DNA from: Cryomorphaceae bacterium
GTDB lineage: Bacteria > Bacteroidota > Bacteroidia > Flavobacteriales > Crocinitomicaceae
DNA: 9,343 nucleotides
Assembly: GCA_021298235.1 (NCBI GenBank)
Contig: JAJTDX010000098.1
Span: 1-9,343 of the forward strand
Direction of reading: 5' to 3'
Below are positions 6,535 through 9,343 of this stretch, piece after piece; within the stretch, counting starts at the first letter, position 1, and every line of letters starts with the position of its first letter. The notes under the pieces were generated by a model that was not told the origin of the DNA, made no database searches, and worked only from the letters and a program-made list of their open reading frames with translations. The position numbers and the translations under genes were made by a program.

Positions 6535-7737
6535 TTATCCTTTAATAGCTTTTATCCCTGGCAATTCAATGCCTTCCAGATATTCGAGCATTGCGCCTCC
6601 TCCCGTGGAAACATACGACACTTTGTCTGCAAGCTTAAATTTGTTGATCGCGGCAACAGAATCCCCTCCTCCGATTAATGAAAATGCTCCTTTCGCTGTG
6701 GCGTCTACAATCGCATTCGCTACATCTACAGTTCCCTGCTGGAAGTTCTCCATTTCGAAAACACCCATTGGGCCATTCCACAAGATCAACCTTGAATTTA
6801 AAATGATCTCACGGCATGCTTTAGAAGTCTCCGAACCAGTATCCAATCCCATCCATCCCGCAGGAATTTCTCCAATCTTCACCTCTTTGCGATGAGCGTT
6901 ATTATCAAATGCGTCTGCAATCACCGTATCCGTTGGAATGTAAAGGTTTACTCCTTTCGTTTTAGCTTTAGTCATTATGGTGCGTGCCGTGTCCAGATAA
7001 TCATCTTCTACCAGAGAATTACCCACATTTCCACCCATCGCTTTTACAAATGTGTACGCCATCCCACCACCAACGATTAGGTTATCTACCTTTTCCAGTA
7101 AGCGCTCTATGATTGTGATTTTTGAAGAAACTTTTGCTCCACCAACGATTGCAGTAAGAGGTTTTTCGGTTGAATTCAACACTTTGTCCACTGCCTTGAT
7201 CTCTCCTTCGATGAGGTAGCCGAACATCTTATCCTTTGGAAAGTAGTTCGCTATGACGGTCGTGCTTGCATGGGCTCGATGAGCAGTTCCGAAGGCATCA
7301 TTCACATACACATCTCCATGTTTTGCCAATGCTTCCGCGAAACTTTCGGTTCCGGTCGTTTCCTGCTTATAGAAACGCACATTTTCAAGCATCAAGACTT
7401 CACCCGGTTGAAGTCCTGCACTAATTTTATATGCTTCTTCAGCGATACAATCTTTAGCAAATTTCACATTCACACCCAAGACTTTCGAGGTATGAGCTAC
7501 AATGTGATGTAAGGAAAATTTATCTTCAGGACCCTCTTTCGGTCTGCCTAAATGAGACATCAACACTACACTTCCTCCTTGTTTTAAAATATGCTGGATG
7601 GTTGGTGCTGCTGCACGGATACGCGTATCATCCGTCACAGCCATTGTTTCTTTGTCAAGCGGAACATTAAAATCAACGCGAATGAGGGCTCGTTTTCCGC
7701 TAAAATTATAGGAGTGAATGTCTGCCATGGGATTCAT
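6535..7737 (-). CDS. pgk: Phosphoglycerate kinase
   Basis: This 400-residue cytoplasmic glycolytic enzyme interconverts 1,3-bisphosphoglycerate plus ADP and 3-phosphoglycerate plus ATP. All signature segments are intact: the substrate-binding RVDFNVPL (20-27), SHLGRP (61-66), ENVRF (118-122) and [12 protein letters not shown] (147-158), and the nucleotide-side GGAKVSSK (199-206), WNGPMGVFE (320-328), GGGDS (357-361) and STGGGAMLE (377-385). The length is normal for bacteria. I list the ATG at 7737; the ATG three codons later (7728) is equally reasonable, since family members often begin close to that point. A -7 box at 7754-7761 gives the gene its own promoter, directly behind a terminator for the upstream FAS1 gene. 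The glycyl-tRNA synthetase gene lies 24 bp downstream on the same strand. Confidence 0.98.
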   Translation of the reverse strand: MNPMADIHSYNFSGKRALIRVDFNVPLDKETMAVTDDTRIRAAAPTIQHILKQGGSVVLMSHLGRPKEGPEDKFSLHHIVAHTSKVLGVNVKFAKDCIAEEAYKISAGLQPGEVLMLENVRFYKQETTGTESFAEALAKHGDVYVNDAFGTAHRAHASTTVIANYFPKDKMFGYLIEGEIKAVDKVLNSTEKPLTAIVGGAKVSSKITIIERLLEKVDNLIVGGGMAYTFVKAMGGNVGNSLVEDDYLDTARTIMTKAKTKGVNLYIPTDTVIADAFDNNAHRKEVKIGEIPAGWMGLDTGSETSKACREIILNSRLILWNGPMGVFEMENFQQGTVDVANAIVDATAKGAFSLIGGGDSVAAINKFKLADKVSYVSTGGGAMLEYLEGIELPGIKAIKG

Positions 7738-7753
7738 AGAATTTACATGGGGA

Positions 7754-7761
7754 CAAAAGTA
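7754..7761 (-). promoter_or_regulatory. -7 promoter box for pgk
   Basis: The minus strand reads TACTTTTG, an exact TAnnTTTG element, 16 bp before the ATG at 7737; the expected leader is about 10 nt (about 20 nt if the ATG at 7728 is used). Its first T is also the last T of the tract that follows the terminator hairpin. No good -33 TTTG is visible; that region is occupied by the hairpin. Confidence 0.55.
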
Positions 7762-7795
7762 AAAAAAAGTGGGGTTTGAGAACCTTACCCCACTT
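7761..7795 (-). terminator. Rho-independent terminator of the FAS1 gene
   Basis: On the minus strand a perfect 9-bp stem, AAGTGGGGT (7795-7787) with ACCCCACTT (7775-7767), encloses an 11-nt loop. It is followed by an unbroken run of eight T (7768-7761, the first two inside the stem). Strength, T tract and position 120 bp after the FAS1 stop codon fit an intrinsic terminator that insulates pgk. Confidence 0.75.
7770..7792. repeat. Palindromic repeat, copy 1
   Basis: First of three 23-bp units with the pattern TGGGG-N9-CAAACCCCA, here read on the minus strand. This copy is extended to a 9-bp stem and forms the core of the terminator described above. Confidence 0.75.
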
Positions 7796-7826
7796 CAAGC
7801 AAACAAGAAATAAACATTTTCGAAAA

Positions 7827-7849
7827 TGGGGTTTGCTAAACTCGCCCCA
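7827..7849. repeat. Palindromic repeat, copy 2
   Basis: Second 23-bp unit, minus-strand orientation, with the same TGGGG-N9-CAAACCCCA pattern. AAAA before the unit and TTTT after it, with one bulged C, can lengthen the stem, so it could act as a weak terminator in either direction. Its left arm overlaps a separate 14-bp palindrome (7815-7828). Confidence 0.75.
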
Positions 7850-7879
7850 CTTTTCTTTGAGCTTAAAAATTGTAAAGCA

Positions 7880-7902
7880 TGGGGAAAAGCTCGCAAACCC
7901 CA
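7880..7902. repeat. Palindromic repeat, copy 3 (inverted)
   Basis: Third 23-bp unit, read on the plus strand, so opposite in orientation to copies 1 and 2. The stem extends outwards to GCATGGGG/CCCCACGC with one mismatch. It begins 13 bp beyond the FAS1 stop codon and has no T tract. Confidence 0.7.
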
Positions 7903-7914
7903 CGCATCACCATT

Positions 7915-9343
7915 TTATTTAACGAGCTGACTCGTTTGAACTGTAGTATTGTTGGAAACAGTCAATGTATACATACCAGAAGACAATGCTGAAGTTGAAA
8001 TTGCTTCAACTCCATTTACATTTCCTGTTAAAACAACTTTACCTGTTTGATCAACAATTGTGTATACTCCATTGTCTATTCCTGAAATTGTGACTACATC
8101 GTTGAACGGATTGGGATACACTGACAGAGAAGAGCTGTTTGAATCTTCAATTCCCAAAAATGTAGACAACAACACTTTGTCTAGAACGTGAACAACACCA
8201 TTGTCAGCAGGAAGGTCTGCCAAAATAACATTCGCATCATTAATTTTAACACCTCCTGTCAACGATACAATCACATTCTCACCCGATAGCGTAGGAACTT
8301 GTCCTGCAGTAAGGTCAGTAGATAAAACCGTACCTGCAACAACGTGGTAAGCCAAAATATCTCCAAGGTTTGAAAGAGCAAGGATATCATTCAATGTCAC
8401 ACCCAATTCTGTTGCTAAGTTGTCGAAAGCAGTATTTGTTGGAGCGAATACAGTGAATTCAGAGAACGGATCTGTCAACAATGGCAATAGACGAGCTTCA
8501 ACTACAGCTGCAACCAATGTTGTGTGTGCCGGTGAACCGATTGCAATATCCGCTACTGTAGTATTTGGAAGAACAACCGCGTCCAATACATGAACAGCAC
8601 CATTGTCAGCCACAAGATCCGCTGCTGAAACCTGAGCCTGGTTCACAAATACATTCGTTCCATCGATAGTTACTTTCAGCGTATTTGCAGTATTCAAAGG
8701 CGATGCAATCAAACCATTTGAAAGGTCTGTAGAAAGCACCTCAGAACCTAGAACATGGTACAAAAGAATGTCAGATAGATCTGGTGAAGCCAACAGATCT
8801 CCTGCTGTTATCCCCAAAGCTGTAAGTGCAGCGTTGAATGCATCATTCGTTGGAGCAAAAACCGTAAGTGAAGCAAACGGATCCGTCAAAGCAGGAAGCA
8901 ATCTTGCTTCAACCACAGCCGCCACCAATGTTGTGTGTGCCGCTGAACCGATTGCGATATCCGCTACTGTAGTATTTGGAAGAACAACTGCATCCAATAC
9001 ATGAACAGCACCATTATCAGCCAAAAGATCTGCTGCTGAAACCTGAGCCTGGTTAACAAATACATTCGTTCCATCGATTGTCACTTTAAGTGTGTTTGCA
9101 GTGTTCAAAGGCGAAGCGATCAAACCATTTGAAAGGTCTGTAGAAAGAACCTCAGCACCTAAAACATGGTACAAAAGAATGTCAGATAGATCTGGTGAAG
9201 CCAAAAGATCTCCTGCTGTGATACCCAAAGCTGTAAGTGCAGCGTTGAATGCGTCATTCGTTGGAGCAAAAACTGTAAGTGAAGCAAAAGGATCCGTCAA
9301 AGCAGGAAGCAATCTTGCTTCAACCACAGCTGCAACCAATGTT
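7915..9343 (-). CDS. Secreted FAS1 (fasciclin) repeat protein with type IX sorting domain (N-terminus missing)
   Basis: The visible 475 codons hold three tandem FAS1 domains, each with the FAS1 landmarks TVFAPTNxAF, ILxYHV and NGxVHVLDxVxLP. FAS1 domains act in adhesion at cell surfaces or in matrix. A 78-residue tail follows, starting SLSVYPNPFNDVVTISG and ending TVQTSQLVK, which is a type A Por secretion (T9SS) sorting domain, so the protein should cross the outer membrane and be anchored or released there. The first two domains are 137-residue units differing at only three positions; the third has diverged except in its first 18 residues. The frame is open to the window edge at 9343, and repeat unit 1 opens in the middle of the pattern TTLVAAVVE, so more domains and a signal peptide are expected upstream. 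The TTG at 9339 is an internal leucine, not a start. Confidence 0.94.
   Translation of the reverse strand, partial: TLVAAVVEARLLPALTDPFASLTVFAPTNDAFNAALTALGITAGDLLASPDLSDILLYHVLGAEVLSTDLSNGLIASPLNTANTLKVTIDGTNVFVNQAQVSAADLLADNGAVHVLDAVVLPNTTVADIAIGSAAHTTLVAAVVEARLLPALTDPFASLTVFAPTNDAFNAALTALGITAGDLLASPDLSDILLYHVLGSEVLSTDLSNGLIASPLNTANTLKVTIDGTNVFVNQAQVSAADLVADNGAVHVLDAVVLPNTTVADIAIGSPAHTTLVAAVVEARLLPLLTDPFSEFTVFAPTNTAFDNLATELGVTLNDILALSNLGDILAYHVVAGTVLSTDLTAGQVPTLSGENVIVSLTGGVKINDANVILADLPADNGVVHVLDKVLLSTFLGIEDSNSSSLSVYPNPFNDVVTISGIDNGVYTIVDQTGKVVLTGNVNGVEAISTSALSSGMYTLTVSNNTTVQTSQLVK
8152..8517 (-). repeat. FAS1 domain 3, diverged copy
   Basis: This is the last FAS1 unit before the sorting domain, about 122 residues. 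It keeps the LVAAVVEARLLPLLTDPF opening shared with the other units, then diverges (SEFTVFAPTNTAF, ILAYHVVAG, NGVVHVLDKVLL). It is shorter than the 137-residue units because it lacks the linker to a following domain. Confidence 0.8.
8518..8928 (-). repeat. 411-bp FAS1 repeat unit 2
   Basis: This unit is a tandem copy of 8929-9339. By eye the two differ at about 27 of 411 bases but at only three amino acids (Ala/Ser before EVLSTD, Leu/Val in ADLxADNG, Ala/Pro in GSxAHTT). Confidence 0.9.
8929..9339 (-). repeat. 411-bp FAS1 repeat unit 1
   Basis: This is the most N-terminal complete repeat in the window. The same junction sequence recurs at 8519, 8930 and the window's last bases (9341), which fixes the period at exactly 411 bp (137 codons). 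The array probably continues past the edge. Confidence 0.9.

Noticed and set aside
7770..7902. CRISPR-like array
   Set aside because: The three units vary in the loop, one is inverted, spacers are unequal (34 and 30 bp) and AT-rich, and there are no cas genes nearby.
7706..7903. A 65-codon minus-strand frame between the FAS1 gene and pgk, with a repeated KWGxxxKPHF pattern
   Set aside because: The peptide repetition is simply the translation of the palindromic DNA repeats. The frame also overlaps the pgk start, terminator and promoter, and has no coding character of its own.
9337..9339. TTG as the start codon of the FAS1 gene
   Set aside because: The equivalent leucine occurs at the same place in each repeat unit (TTLVAAVVE), and the frame stays open to the window edge.

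Overview
The window looks like chromosomal DNA from a member of the Bacteroidota, most likely a flavobacterium. Three things support this: a C-terminal type IX secretion (Por) sorting domain on the fasciclin-repeat protein, Bacteroidetes-style -7 boxes (TAnnTTTG) in front of several genes with no Shine-Dalgarno sequences, and a dimeric-type glycyl-tRNA synthetase. The genus cannot be told from the sequence alone.

Layout. At the left edge lies a two-component cluster. A REC-PAS-HisKA_3 histidine kinase on the minus strand (1-1025) runs off the window. It is divergent from a stand-alone NarL-like receiver protein on the plus strand (1220-1618), and the 194-bp gap between them carries candidate promoter and operator motifs. 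The receiver gene converges on a minus-strand block that fills most of the window. Read in the direction of transcription, right to left, this block is: a multi-FAS1-domain secreted protein (9343-7915, 5' end missing); an intergenic stretch of palindromes with a terminator that runs straight into a promoter; pgk (7737-6535); the glycyl-tRNA synthetase gene (6510-4972); a short heptamer-repeat spacer; a PfkB-family sugar kinase (4846-3920); a 568-residue DUF349-repeat protein (3916-2210); and a four-helix membrane protein with a cytoplasmic tail (2217-1630).

How the genes relate. pgk and the glycyl-tRNA synthetase gene are 24 bp apart with no visible promoter between them, so they probably share a transcript that joins glycolysis and translation. 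The PfkB kinase, the DUF349 protein and the membrane protein are 3 bp apart and then overlap by 8 bp, which is a tight operon of unknown joint function. The kinase/receiver pair fits a HisKA_3-NarL phosphorelay, but the receiver has no DNA-binding domain.

Most of the window is ordinary core-genome content and I see no clear new defence or mobile system. The most unusual items are: three 23-bp palindromes of shared design between the FAS1 gene and pgk; an eight-unit heptamer array in front of the sugar kinase gene; nearly identical 411-bp FAS1 repeats whose differences are almost all synonymous; and the output-less receiver beside a receiver-bearing kinase.
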